DNA of 64,000 nt. Origin: Physcousia sp015060555. GTDB lineage: Bacteria; Bacteroidota; Bacteroidia; Bacteroidales; Bacteroidaceae. The position numbers were made by a program, and so were the translations under genes. The notes under the pieces are model-generated. The model was not told the origin of the DNA. It made no database searches and was given only the letters and a program-made list of their open reading frames with translations. Where the stretch lies: the NCBI GenBank assembly GCA_015060555.1, contig SUYG01000046.1, positions 1 to 64,000 of the forward strand. The letters are read 5' to 3'. Shown piece by piece: positions 1 through 8,543 of this stretch; position 1 is the stretch's first letter, and each line of letters begins with the position of its first letter.

Positions 1-125
1 ATGACGGTTATATAGAATTGCGCCCTGCCAATAAGGATTTTAAGCCCATCCGCATTGATGAGGATGATGATTTTGAGGTGTGGGGTGTTGTTATCTGGAC
101 GATTAAGAACTGGAGAAAATACTGA
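1..125 (+). CDS. umuD: UmuD-like protein, C-terminal end (cut by window start)
   Basis: Only the last 40 codons are in the window, read in the frame starting at base 3 and ending with TGA at 123-125. The residues around VWGVVIWTI match the closing beta strand of UmuD/LexA-type S24 peptidases, which end in a VWGVV-like strand. The catalytic Ser and Lys lie upstream and cannot be checked. The stop is two bases before the ATG of umuC, the classic umuDC arrangement. UmuD is cleaved under RecA control to form the UmuD'2C translesion polymerase in the cytoplasm. The call rests on the short tail plus its neighbour. Confidence 0.75.
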   Translation, partial: DGYIELRPANKDFKPIRIDEDDDFEVWGVVIWTIKNWRKY

Positions 126-127
126 CC

Positions 128-1423
128 ATGTACGGCATCATTGACTGCGATAACTGCTACGTATCATGCGAGCGTGTCTTTCGGCCAGACTTGAAGGACA
201 AGCCTGTCGTTGTTCTCTCGAACAATGACGGCTGCGTGGTGGCACGGTCAAATGAAGCCAAGAAGATGGGTATCAAAGCCGGAACACCTTATTTCAAACT
301 GGCAGAGCAGTTCCCCAATCAGAAGATTGTCGTATTCTCATCCAACTATGAGTTGTATGGTGAACTGACGGGGCGTGTGGTTGAAATAATCAAGAAGGAG
401 GCACCGGCATACTTTCGCTATAGCATCGACGAGTGCTTTGTCTATCTTGACGGCATGGAGCATCTGGATTTGAAAGCATGGGGCGAGGAACTGCACAAGA
501 AGATCAAGCGAAGCGTTGGAATGCCTGTCAGCATCGGACTGGCACCCAACAAGACCCTTGCGAAGATGGCCAGCCATTTCGCCAAGAAATATCAGGGCTA
601 CCGCCATTGCTGCATGATTGATACAGATGAGAAGAGAATAAAGGCATTGAAACTATATCCCATTGATGAAGTCTGGGGCATTGGCCGACGCTATGCAGCA
701 CGTCTTGAAGCCCTTGGCGTGAAGACAGCCTACGACTTTGCCGAGCATAACCAAAGTTGGGTACACGCAACATTTAACAACATCGTCATTGAGCGTACTT
801 GGCGAGAACTGAACGGTGAAGACTGTGTTCCCAATGAGGAAATGGCTAAGAAGAAGAGCATCTGTACCAGCCGTTCTTTCAATGGCATGATTACAGACTT
901 CGACGGACTTCGTACCCATGTCTCGAACTATGCTGCCAGATGTGCCGAGAAACTGCGTCAGCAAGGTACGGTTGCGTCCATCGTGGGCGTATTCCTCAAC
1001 ACCAATGCTTTCCGTGAAGACCTGCCTCAATACTGGAACTTTCAGGAAATGCGACTCATCACGCCCTCCAACTCGACAGTCACCATTGTCAAAGCAGCTA
1101 ATGAAGTACTGAAGAATCTTTACCGTCAAGGCTACCACTACAAGAAAGCAGGTGTCATCGCCATGGGAATTGGACCTAACAGTCCTATTCAGCAAGACTT
1201 GTTCGACACAAATGCTGAGCAGTTTGAGAAGATGAAGCGACTTGATGCAGTCATTGACCGAATCAACAAAATCAATGGTACTGAAACCATCGTGCTTGGC
1301 AGTCAGCAATACACTCAAAAGGATGGCAAGGGAAAGGCAAATGTCTTTGCCAATGCCATCAAGCATGATTTCAAGAGTAAGAACCCAACGACTCGTTGGA
1401 GTGATATTATTGTTTTGAAGTAA
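128..1423 (+). CDS. umuC: Y-family DNA polymerase V catalytic subunit UmuC
   Basis: This is the error-prone translesion polymerase that copies past DNA lesions during the SOS response, working with processed UmuD. The 431-residue length is normal for UmuC. The palm motif is at the N-terminus (D6 in GIIDCDNCY), and the second catalytic motif YSIDE places D101 and E102. Fingers residues SNNDGCVVARS follow at about 31-41, and helix-hairpin-helix and little-finger regions fill 170-350. The C-terminal 80 residues are the UmuC-specific extension. It lies two bases downstream of umuD and is surely cotranscribed with it. Any SOS operator would be outside the window. No frameshift or missing active-site residue is seen. 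Confidence 0.95.
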   Translation: MYGIIDCDNCYVSCERVFRPDLKDKPVVVLSNNDGCVVARSNEAKKMGIKAGTPYFKLAEQFPNQKIVVFSSNYELYGELTGRVVEIIKKEAPAYFRYSIDECFVYLDGMEHLDLKAWGEELHKKIKRSVGMPVSIGLAPNKTLAKMASHFAKKYQGYRHCCMIDTDEKRIKALKLYPIDEVWGIGRRYAARLEALGVKTAYDFAEHNQSWVHATFNNIVIERTWRELNGEDCVPNEEMAKKKSICTSRSFNGMITDFDGLRTHVSNYAARCAEKLRQQGTVASIVGVFLNTNAFREDLPQYWNFQEMRLITPSNSTVTIVKAANEVLKNLYRQGYHYKKAGVIAMGIGPNSPIQQDLFDTNAEQFEKMKRLDAVIDRINKINGTETIVLGSQQYTQKDGKGKANVFANAIKHDFKSKNPTTRWSDIIVLK

Positions 1424-1460
1424 GAGAAAAAAACGGACCTACATACTCCATAGCGGCTTC

Positions 1461-2126
1461 ATGCTCGAAACGGAGAAAGAGGCCAGACATTGTATTAAGA
1501 TGAAACAGGAAATCGACCCCAAACAGACCAGTCGCGCACTGGCTTTCGAACTGTGGATGAAGTCGCCGATGCCGATGGTGACGCTCGTCAAGACCTTTGA
1601 CGTCACGCGCCTTCGACGGGCGAGCCGGAGGCAAGGGCTGAAGTTCAACATGCTCCTGTGCTGGTGCATAGGCAAGGCTGCCAGTCAGATTCCAGAGTTC
1701 TACCTGTTGCCCAAAGATGGCAAGTTGTTCAAATATGACAGGCTGGGCATCAATGTGATTGTCGATAACGTGCAAGGCGGCATCAGCAACTGCGATGTTC
1801 CCTACAACGACGACCTGCAGCAGTTCGCTCGTGATTATGATAAACTTACGAAGCAGTCGGCTGCCACTTGCAGGGACATCAATGATGACGAGGCCATGAT
1901 TATCGGGACATCGGCCGTAGTGGGCACGGAACTTGACTGCATCATCAACCAATATAGCGGCATCTACAACAACCCCTTCCTCTTATGGGGCAGATACAAG
2001 CGGCGTTGGTTCAGTACCACGCTGAAGACTTCCCTGCAATTCCATCATTCCCAGTTCGATGGCCGCCAAGCCGCCCTCTTCCTGGAACGATTGCAGCAGA
2101 CGCTGAACACAACGGACTCATGTTAA
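1461..2126 (+). CDS. CatA-like O-acetyltransferase (chloramphenicol acetyltransferase fold)
   Basis: The protein has the chloramphenicol acetyltransferase fold and would transfer acetyl from acetyl-CoA to a hydroxyl group. The active-site motif HHxxxDG is intact at H195-H196 to D200-G201 (FHHSQFDGR), and the central region resembles CAT around KDGKLFKYD and the DLQQFARDY helix. Its 221 residues fit the family (about 210-220). An internal ATG at 1500 (MKQEID) aligns better with the usual CAT N-terminus and may be the true start, giving 208 residues. It begins 37 bases after umuC and could be read through from it. CAT-fold homologues in Bacteroidota are often not resistance enzymes, so the substrate is left open. 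Confidence 0.8.
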   Translation: MLETEKEARHCIKMKQEIDPKQTSRALAFELWMKSPMPMVTLVKTFDVTRLRRASRRQGLKFNMLLCWCIGKAASQIPEFYLLPKDGKLFKYDRLGINVIVDNVQGGISNCDVPYNDDLQQFARDYDKLTKQSAATCRDINDDEAMIIGTSAVVGTELDCIINQYSGIYNNPFLLWGRYKRRWFSTTLKTSLQFHHSQFDGRQAALFLERLQQTLNTTDSC

Positions 2127-2211
2127 AGGGTGACAGGGGACAGAGGCATGATAGTAGTATGTATATAACGTAAAACTCGTGGGCTGATGACAGAGGCCGG
2201 GCGGATGGCGT

Positions 2212-3417
2212 TCATTCGTACTGCAGACCGTACTTCTCATGCAGACGGCGAAGCGAACCGTCGGCCCTCATCTGGCGGATGATGCTGTTCACCATCTGCA
2301 ACAAATCCTCCTGCCCCTGCTGCATCAACACGCCAATCTTGCCATGCGTGAAGGGTTCGTTCTGGAGTGGGGCAGCGAGACGAGGGTCAGTACTTACATA
2401 GTAGGGTGCTTCTGTAATCTCCGTAATCATCACGTCGGCCTGCCCCTCGGCTATGAGGTTGGGGATTTCCTCGTTCTTCGGGTGGATGAGAATCGTGGCG
2501 TGCGTGAGATTCTCTTTGGCAAACTTCTCGTTCAGTCCGCCCGGGTTCACCATCACGCGCACTTCGGGTTTGTCGATGTCGGCCAGCGAGTGGAAGCGGT
2601 CGGCATCAGAGGCTCGACAAAGAATCGTCTTGCCATTGGCCAGATAGCCATCGCTCATCGCCATCGTCTCGCGGCGGGTGTCGGTGATAGTGATGCCGCC
2701 GATGGCCAGGTCGAACAGCTGAGGCTTCGCCAGCACGTCGGCTGTCAGCGTAGGCCATGAGGTGCTGACGAACTTAATCTCCACGCCTAACCGGCTGGCA
2801 ATCTCCTTAGCCATGTCAATGCCAAATCCCCAGTATGTGCCGTCCTCTTCACGAAAGGATAGTGGGCGGTAGTCGCCTGTAGTGCCCACGAGCAGGGTGC
2901 CACGCTCAACAATCTTTGCCACCTTCCCGTCCACGGGGATGTCGGTGCCGGTGGACAGGATGAACACTGAATATTGGCCATTGTCCTTGCCGAACTGCAG
3001 GGCTTCTTTGAGCGCCGTCTCGGGGAAGAGCTTGGTGCTGTCGAAGTCGTACATGCCATCTTCGCTGTTCAGCCAGCCGCCTACGTAGCCGTCGTGCGTG
3101 AGTGCATGAGTGACGACCTTGTCGAGCTGGTCGCGCGAGTGGCTGTTCTGCGTGGCAGCATAGCTGACGGCGATGCCCTTCGTAGCTGCTGTCATCGTGC
3201 GGATGTCGAGGGTGAAGCCGTCAGGATGGTTCTGGCTGAAAGCCCACACCTTATCCGCTATCGACGATACACAGCTCTTATCTATCGTGTTCTCAGTCTT
3301 GGAACATGCAGAAAGAGCGGCAGTGCTGCTAAGGGCCATGAGGAGGCAAAGCCCCCAGAAAACCAGAGTCCTCTTTATCATGGGTCTGTGGTGATTATGC
3401 AATTTTCGTTTCATCAT
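2212..3417 (-). CDS. periplasmic cyclohexadienyl dehydratase-like lipoprotein with extra N-terminal domain
   Basis: The C-terminal part (about residues 165-401) is a solute-binding-protein fold very like PheC, the periplasmic cyclohexadienyl/arogenate dehydratase that makes phenylpyruvate from prephenate. The motifs GDYRPLSF, GFGIDMAKE, TSWPTLTAD, FDLAIGGI and VNPGGLNEKFA follow in order. A signal peptide ends in the lipobox LSAC (C38), so the protein should be membrane-anchored. Residues about 45-155 form a separate domain (FTLDIRTM, THDGYVGGW) that PheC lacks and that I recall only from small uncharacterised Bacteroidota proteins. The ATG overlaps the fucosidase stop as ATGA, implying translational coupling. 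A later ATG at codon 13 would leave a cleaner signal peptide. A plain amino-acid-binding protein is the alternative. Confidence 0.75.
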   Translation of the reverse strand: MMKRKLHNHHRPMIKRTLVFWGLCLLMALSSTAALSACSKTENTIDKSCVSSIADKVWAFSQNHPDGFTLDIRTMTAATKGIAVSYAATQNSHSRDQLDKVVTHALTHDGYVGGWLNSEDGMYDFDSTKLFPETALKEALQFGKDNGQYSVFILSTGTDIPVDGKVAKIVERGTLLVGTTGDYRPLSFREEDGTYWGFGIDMAKEIASRLGVEIKFVSTSWPTLTADVLAKPQLFDLAIGGITITDTRRETMAMSDGYLANGKTILCRASDADRFHSLADIDKPEVRVMVNPGGLNEKFAKENLTHATILIHPKNEEIPNLIAEGQADVMITEITEAPYYVSTDPRLAAPLQNEPFTHGKIGVLMQQGQEDLLQMVNSIIRQMRADGSLRRLHEKYGLQYE

Positions 3418-5192
3418 TGTGTGATTACCTCGATATCTCCAAAGGCCATGCGGTCGCCATCAGCAAGACGTTCGGCATCCAGGCGGAGGACCTTGGCCTT
3501 GACGGGAGCAAACTTAATGGTCTGCCAAATGGGATTGTTGACGATATTCGGGAATTCGCCCGAGGCGAGCTTCGTCCATGTCTTCCAATCGGAGGATGCC
3601 CACAGGCTGTAGTGGGTTATCATCCCCTTCCTGGAATGCTGTGGGGGCAGGTAACGGAACGACGAGATGTTCTGTTCCGCATTCCAGTCAATCATCATCT
3701 GCTTAGGGCTGCTGAAGAAGTAGTGGAGGCCACTGCTGCGCTTCTCGCCGGAATCTGCGATGTCGGCTGTCAGCTCGGGGGCCAGATATACGGAGGTGCG
3801 GGTGATGATGGGGTCGCACTTGCTGTCGAGGATGCTGAAACGCAGGCGGGTGGCCGTGACGGTGGGGAAGCAGATGATGCGCCGATGGCCGATGGTGGTC
3901 AGCCCGTCGCCATGGTCCACCAACTCATCCTTCAAGGACACCCAACGCCCGTTAACCTCGGCCTCCAAAGCGAATTTCTTCACTCGCTGGCCATAGCGGA
4001 TGTCCTCTTCAACGACAAAGCGATTGAAGGCCGTCGGCTGCTTGAAGGTGATGAGAGTGGCTTCTGCTTCAGCCCCCGACTGCGTGTCAATGGAATTGCC
4101 GGGAAGGGCGGCCAAGTCGGTTCTGAAGACCTTGTGGATCATCCTGTTGAACGCAATGCCCCGCAGGCTGTCGTTGGGGTGGATGCGACCGTTCGGAGCA
4201 ATGGGGAAATTCAGCAGCAGACATGAGTTGCGCCCCACACTTTTATAATAGGTGTCCATAAGTTTCGAGAGGCTCTTCACATGCTCGTTTTCTGCCTCGT
4301 GGTAGAACCACCCCGGACGGATGCTCGTATTCGTTTCTCCTGGCACCCATAGCTCGCCGTCCTCGGCGCCGTAGTGCATTAGCTGATAGCTCAGGCGCCC
4401 CTCGCGAGGCACCAGACTCCAGTTCGTCTCGCCGATGAAGCCGCCTTCGGTGCCGACCCAGCGCAGGTCGCCACGGTCGCCGCCCGCATCGCTCCAGATG
4501 ACACACCCCGGCTGCAGCTCGCGGATCATCTTGAAGGTCTCCGGCCAGCCGTAGTAGTCCTTGGTAATCTGCCGACGCTCGTTGGCTCCGCCATACCAGC
4601 CGTCGCCGCCGTTGGCTCCGTCGAACCACACCTCGAACACCTCGCCGTAGTTCGTCAGCAGTTCGCGCAGTTGGTTGCGGAAGTAGGTGACGTATTCCGG
4701 GCGCCCGTAGTCTTTGTGGTTCCTGTCCCACGGCGAGAGATAGACGGCGAACTTCAGTCCCTCCTCACGGCACGCATTGGCCAGCTCGCGAACCACATCG
4801 CCGTGGCCCTGCTTCCAAGGCGTGTTCTTCACCGAGTACTCCGTATATTCCGAGGGCCACATGCAGAAACCGCAGTGGTGCTTGGCGGTGAAGATGATAC
4901 CCTTCATGCCCGCCTGCTTGCAGACCCGGGCCCACTGGCGGCAGTCCAAGTCTGTGGGGTTGAACAACTCCAGCGACTCGTTGCCGAAGCCCCATTCCTG
5001 GTCGGTGTAGGTGTTCAGCGAATAGTGGATGAAGGCATACATCTCCATCTCCTGCCAGCGTAGCTGGTTTTCCGTCGGCACCGGGCCACAGGGCGTCTGC
5101 GCCATCCCGCGAAGCGCCGTCAACAGCACGACCGCAAGTCCGCATAGGTAGCAACACATCTTTTTCTTATTTCTCACATTCATGGGTTTCAT
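3414..5192 (-). CDS. alpha-L-fucosidase, glycoside hydrolase family 29
   Basis: This exo-enzyme removes alpha-linked fucose from host or plant glycans. Signature segments are MYAFIHYSLNTYTDQEWGFG (51-70), FTAKHHCGFCMWPS (101-114) and EVWFDGANGG, whose D191 is the predicted nucleophile. The short DGANG surroundings resemble the alpha-1,3/1,4-specific subfamily. After the TIM barrel (to about residue 350) come beta-rich segments, including a galactose-binding-like region at about 480-590. A signal peptide ends near MAQ (residue 32), so it acts in the periplasm or at the surface. A possible -7 box on the minus strand at 5197-5204 lies so close that the second in-frame ATG at 5183 may be the real start. 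It is translationally coupled to the dehydratase-like lipoprotein by a 4-base overlap. Confidence 0.92.
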   Translation of the reverse strand: MKPMNVRNKKKMCCYLCGLAVVLLTALRGMAQTPCGPVPTENQLRWQEMEMYAFIHYSLNTYTDQEWGFGNESLELFNPTDLDCRQWARVCKQAGMKGIIFTAKHHCGFCMWPSEYTEYSVKNTPWKQGHGDVVRELANACREEGLKFAVYLSPWDRNHKDYGRPEYVTYFRNQLRELLTNYGEVFEVWFDGANGGDGWYGGANERRQITKDYYGWPETFKMIRELQPGCVIWSDAGGDRGDLRWVGTEGGFIGETNWSLVPREGRLSYQLMHYGAEDGELWVPGETNTSIRPGWFYHEAENEHVKSLSKLMDTYYKSVGRNSCLLLNFPIAPNGRIHPNDSLRGIAFNRMIHKVFRTDLAALPGNSIDTQSGAEAEATLITFKQPTAFNRFVVEEDIRYGQRVKKFALEAEVNGRWVSLKDELVDHGDGLTTIGHRRIICFPTVTATRLRFSILDSKCDPIITRTSVYLAPELTADIADSGEKRSSGLHYFFSSPKQMMIDWNAEQNISSFRYLPPQHSRKGMITHYSLWASSDWKTWTKLASGEFPNIVNNPIWQTIKFAPVKAKVLRLDAERLADGDRMAFGDIEVITQ

Positions 5193-5309
5193 GTCACAAA
5201 AGTATAGAATAATGCCAAATACACCTTATTATATTATATGGGAAATGCCCTGTCTTGTGATAATTTAACAAAAACGCCTGCTGCACATGTATTTCTTTTC
5301 GTGGAAATG

Positions 5310-5339
5310 TTGTGGATTCTCCACTTTTCCATACCTTTG
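5310..5339 (+). promoter_or_regulatory. Bacteroidota-type promoter of the GH51 gene
   Basis: TTG at 5310-5312 and TACCTTTG at 5332-5339 are separated by 19 bases, matching the phylum's -33/-7 consensus (TTTG and TAnnTTTG). A small dyad GTGGA-ttc-TCCAC (5312-5324) overlaps the -33 side and could be an operator. The start region is TTTGCACCTGCAAA, itself an inverted repeat. Confidence 0.65.
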
Positions 5340-5372
5340 CACCTGCAAACAATTCACCAACATCCCGAAGTC

Positions 5373-7877
5373 ATGAAAGCAAAAATGTGGCTGCTAAGCC
5401 TTTTCATCGGTGCAGCAATGGCCGTCTGCGCCCAGGAGACAAAGAAAGTGTTTATCTATAGCCCCAATGAGCGGGCTGGCTTGCATCTTGCCCAGCTCAC
5501 GGACAAGGGCTGGCAGGAGGTGGGACAGCTGTGTGCCTCGGACTACGGAACGTGGGGAGTGGAAAAGCGGATGTTCCACCCCTCGGTGGCCAGGGCGAAG
5601 GACGGCACCTGGCGCTTGGTGTTTCAGGTGAACGACCGTGCACCGCTCTTTGCCGCAGCCTACAGCCGTGACCTCGTGACGTGGCGTCCGCAGGACTATC
5701 CGCGTGTGGCCACGCACAACTGTCTGGCACCTGTGGTGCACGCTGCGGGTGATGGCTTTGAGGTCATCTACACCTGCGACGGCGTACGCTATCGGGTGAC
5801 GGCGTCGCCTGACTTCCGCCATTTCTCGTCAGGCGAGCGCATCGAAGACCTGCAGCAGCTCGTTGAGGCGCTGCAGATTGTTGACAAAGTCCAGTTGGAC
5901 GGAAAGTCGTTTGAAGGGCAGATTTTTGAGCTACCGGTGCAGGAAGTTGATGCCATCACCACGCATTTCAAGTTGATGAGGGAGGATGGACGGCTGAGTA
6001 GCGAGCGTATGCACGATGATGCCACGAACCCCCTGATGCCCCGTCAGCCTGTTGCGGCCACGCTGACCGTCACGACACAGGAGAAGGCCATCAGCGACAA
6101 GCTCATCGGCATCTTCTTTGAGGACATCAGCTATGCTGCCGACGGCGGTCTCTATGCCGAGATGGTTCAGAACCGTGACTTCGAATACAATGCCAAAGAC
6201 CGCCGTGAGTGGAACGCTACCACGGCCTGGAGCAGCTCGAAGCCCATTGCCATTGCGACCGAGAACCCGCTGAGCACCTGCAATCCGCACTATGCTGTCG
6301 TGGGTGCAGACACTCTGTATAATGAGGGCTGGGACGGTTTCGCCGTGAAGGCTGGCGAGAAATATGACTTCTCGATGTTCGCGAGAAATCCCCAGGGCCA
6401 AAAGCGCTTCGTCGTACGTCTCCTGGATGAGGCCAACACCCCCATCGCGCAAGGCACGTTGGACACGCAGAGCCCCTACTGGCAGAAATACGAGGTCGTG
6501 CTGCAGCCCGGCAGGACCTGCCCGAAGGCACGCTTGGCACTGATTGGCCTGCAGGAGGCCACAGCGTGCATCGACCTCGTCAGTCTCTTCCCGCAGCAGA
6601 CATTCAAGAACCGCAAGAACGGTTTGCGAAAAGACCTGGCACAAGTGATTGCCGACTTGAAGCCTAAGTTCGTGCGCTTCCCCGGTGGCTGCATGAGTCA
6701 TGGCCAGGGCCTTGAGAATATCTACCATTGGAACCACACCGTAGGGCCGCTGCAGGATCGCCAGCCTGACTTCAACATCTGGGGCTATCACCAGACGCGC
6801 GGCCTGGGCTTCTTCGAGTACTTCCAGTTCTGCGAGGATATCGGTGCCGAGCCGTTGCCCGTGCTGGCTGCGGGCGTGCCCTGTCAGAATTCTGCCGCCA
6901 ACGCAGAGGGCATAGGAGGGCAGCAGGGCGGAATACCCATGGAGCAGATGCCGGCTTACATCCAAGAGCTGCTCGACATGATCGACTGGGCCAACGGTGA
7001 CCCCGCCACCTCAAAGTGGGCCAAGATGCGAGCCGACGCCGGTCACCCCGCTCCCTTCAACCTGAAATACATAGGAATCGGCAACGAAGACATCATCGGC
7101 ACCGTCTTTGAGGAACGCTATGAGATGATCTGCAAGGCCATCCGCCAGAAGTACCCCGACATCAAGGTGTGCGGCACCGTGGGGCCCTTCCACACCCCGT
7201 CAGCCGACTACATCGAGGGATGGGATTTCACGAAGAAGCATTCCGACCTGCAGTACATGGTCGATGAGCATTACTATGAGTCAACGGGCTGGTTCATGCA
7301 TCATCGTGACTACTACGACGGCTACGACCGTTCGATGCCGAAGGTGTATCTGGGCGAGTATGCAGCTTCCACAAGAGCGAAGCGCCCGAATGTGGAGACG
7401 GCCTTGGCCGAAGCCCTCTATCTGACTGATGTGGAGCGCAATGGCGATGTAGTTGAGATGACCAGCTATGCCCCGATGCTGGCCAAGGACGGGCATCACA
7501 ACTGGAATCCCGACATGATCTATTTCTCCAACACCGAGGTGCGCCCCACACCGGCCTACGACGTGCAGCGTCTGTTCTCGGTCTATGGCGGCGACCGGTA
7601 TGTGAGCACCTCGCTCGACATCTCCCCTACGCTCAGACATCGTGTGGCTGCCAGCCTTGTGCGAGACTCCCAGACGGGGCGGCGCTACTTGAAGTTGGTG
7701 AATGCATTGCCTGTCGAGCTGACGCTGACGGTGAACGGCCTCACCATCCCTGCTGGCAGCAAGATAGAGGAGTTCTGCGGACAGCCTGAGGACCAGAAGA
7801 TAACAGTCCGCCGCGGAACCGTCGGCAAGGATGCCCTCAAGCTGCCACCTTATTCCTTCCGCGTGATAGCCTTTTAA
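5373..7877 (+). CDS. alpha-L-arabinofuranosidase, glycoside hydrolase family 51, with N-terminal propeller-like region
   Basis: The enzyme cleaves arabinofuranosyl side chains from arabinan or arabinoxylan. The start is set at ATG 5373 because it gives a signal peptide (MKAKMWLLSLFIGAAMAVCAQ) and sits 34 bases after a good -7 box; the frame runs further upstream without support. In order: residues 22-190 look like a five-bladed-propeller segment (HPSVARAKDGTWRLVFQ, SRDLVTW), then a beta-sandwich near 330-410, then the GH51 barrel with FVRFPGGCM, acid/base E572 in GIGNED and nucleophile E662 in YLGEYA, and a C-terminal beta domain. The extra N-terminal region is not part of minimal GH51 enzymes. 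It is divergent from the GH29 gene, suggesting a glycan-use locus without SusC/D genes. Confidence 0.92.
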   Translation: MKAKMWLLSLFIGAAMAVCAQETKKVFIYSPNERAGLHLAQLTDKGWQEVGQLCASDYGTWGVEKRMFHPSVARAKDGTWRLVFQVNDRAPLFAAAYSRDLVTWRPQDYPRVATHNCLAPVVHAAGDGFEVIYTCDGVRYRVTASPDFRHFSSGERIEDLQQLVEALQIVDKVQLDGKSFEGQIFELPVQEVDAITTHFKLMREDGRLSSERMHDDATNPLMPRQPVAATLTVTTQEKAISDKLIGIFFEDISYAADGGLYAEMVQNRDFEYNAKDRREWNATTAWSSSKPIAIATENPLSTCNPHYAVVGADTLYNEGWDGFAVKAGEKYDFSMFARNPQGQKRFVVRLLDEANTPIAQGTLDTQSPYWQKYEVVLQPGRTCPKARLALIGLQEATACIDLVSLFPQQTFKNRKNGLRKDLAQVIADLKPKFVRFPGGCMSHGQGLENIYHWNHTVGPLQDRQPDFNIWGYHQTRGLGFFEYFQFCEDIGAEPLPVLAAGVPCQNSAANAEGIGGQQGGIPMEQMPAYIQELLDMIDWANGDPATSKWAKMRADAGHPAPFNLKYIGIGNEDIIGTVFEERYEMICKAIRQKYPDIKVCGTVGPFHTPSADYIEGWDFTKKHSDLQYMVDEHYYESTGWFMHHRDYYDGYDRSMPKVYLGEYAASTRAKRPNVETALAEALYLTDVERNGDVVEMTSYAPMLAKDGHHNWNPDMIYFSNTEVRPTPAYDVQRLFSVYGGDRYVSTSLDISPTLRHRVAASLVRDSQTGRRYLKLVNALPVELTLTVNGLTIPAGSKIEEFCGQPEDQKITVRRGTVGKDALKLPPYSFRVIAF

Positions 7878-7904
7878 CGTCTCGCGTTAAGGCATAGCGC
7901 TCTC

Positions 7905-8153
7905 TCAGGACAACATCTTTTCCAATGTGCAGACGGCAAGGGTGATGTCCTCGCCAAAGCGTCTGTGGTCGCGCAGGAAGTCAGCTCGGCCGTCGGAGAT
8001 GGCTTCGTAGAGTTCCGTGCTCATGTCATCCACATAGCTGCCGATGGCCAGCTCTATATCATCCTTCTGCCAGTCGAGGGTGGAATGGATAAAGACATTC
8101 CGCTTCTGATGCAGGAAGCTGTATGCGGTCTCGATGCTGTCCTTCGTAATCAT
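7905..8153 (-). CDS. hypothetical protein, 82 residues
   Basis: I do not recognise this small protein. It is soluble, mostly helical in appearance and acidic (IELAIGSYVDDMSTELYEAIS; a GRADFLRDH turn), with no signal peptide or membrane segment. Its ATG overlaps the stop of the DUF4250 gene by four bases, so the two are translationally coupled and probably work together. It faces the end of the GH51 gene. Confidence 0.7.
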   Translation of the reverse strand: MITKDSIETAYSFLHQKRNVFIHSTLDWQKDDIELAIGSYVDDMSTELYEAISDGRADFLRDHRRFGEDITLAVCTLEKMLS

Positions 8154-8350
8154 GCGTCGTAGCCGGTGGGCCTGAATTGTTTCTGGTGTTCGCTATAGAC
8201 GAAACCGTTTGCGGCGAGGTAGCTCTTGACCTCTTCCGGCTCACGGTCAAAGGCATAGCATAGTTCCTCCAGCGTGTCGAACTCCTCGTCGCGCAACAGC
8301 ATATTCACGCTCGACACCAGTATGGCGGGGTCTTGGGGTAGATATTCCAT
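8150..8350 (-). CDS. DUF4250 domain protein
   Basis: The start is set at ATG 8350 (MEYLPQDPAILVS), because DUF4250 proteins begin with an LPQDP motif and are about 60 residues; this gives 66. The rest (LLRDEEFDTLEELCYAFD, then AANGFVYSEHQKQF) follows the family pattern of a short helical protein of unknown function. The next gene is coupled by a 4-base overlap. A minus-strand -7 box lies at 8402-8409. Confidence 0.8.
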   Translation of the reverse strand: MEYLPQDPAILVSSVNMLLRDEEFDTLEELCYAFDREPEEVKSYLAANGFVYSEHQKQFRPTGYDA

Positions 8351-8401
8351 TGTTTCTTCTGTCTTTGGGGGCTGAATCACTATGTATTCAGATTTCCAGC
8401 G

Positions 8402-8409
8402 CAAAAGTA
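8402..8409 (-). promoter_or_regulatory. -7 box upstream of the DUF4250 gene
   Basis: Read on the minus strand the bases are TACTTTTG followed by GC, matching TAnnTTTG, 52 bases before the chosen ATG. No clear -33 TTTG was found at the usual distance. Confidence 0.5.
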
Positions 8410-8484
8410 CACATAAAAACGGAAATCGCGACCATTTTAGCTACTTTTTCTCTCGCGCGTCACTCTATATTAGAATCTTTTATG

Positions 8485-8492
8485 TAGTTTTG
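8485..8492 (+). promoter_or_regulatory. -7 box of the GNAT gene
   Basis: TAGTTTTG matches TAnnTTTG and lies 51 bases before the ATG at 8544. Confidence 0.5.
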
Positions 8493-8543
8493 CCCGCTCT
8501 ACGAAAGAAAAACAGTTCTCCAATCACGATAAAGAATACAATT

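Noticed and set aside
1461..2126. Calling the CAT-fold protein a chloramphenicol resistance gene
   Set aside because: The active-site motif is present, but many chromosomal Bacteroidota relatives are general O-acetyltransferases and no mobile context is visible, so only the fold is claimed.
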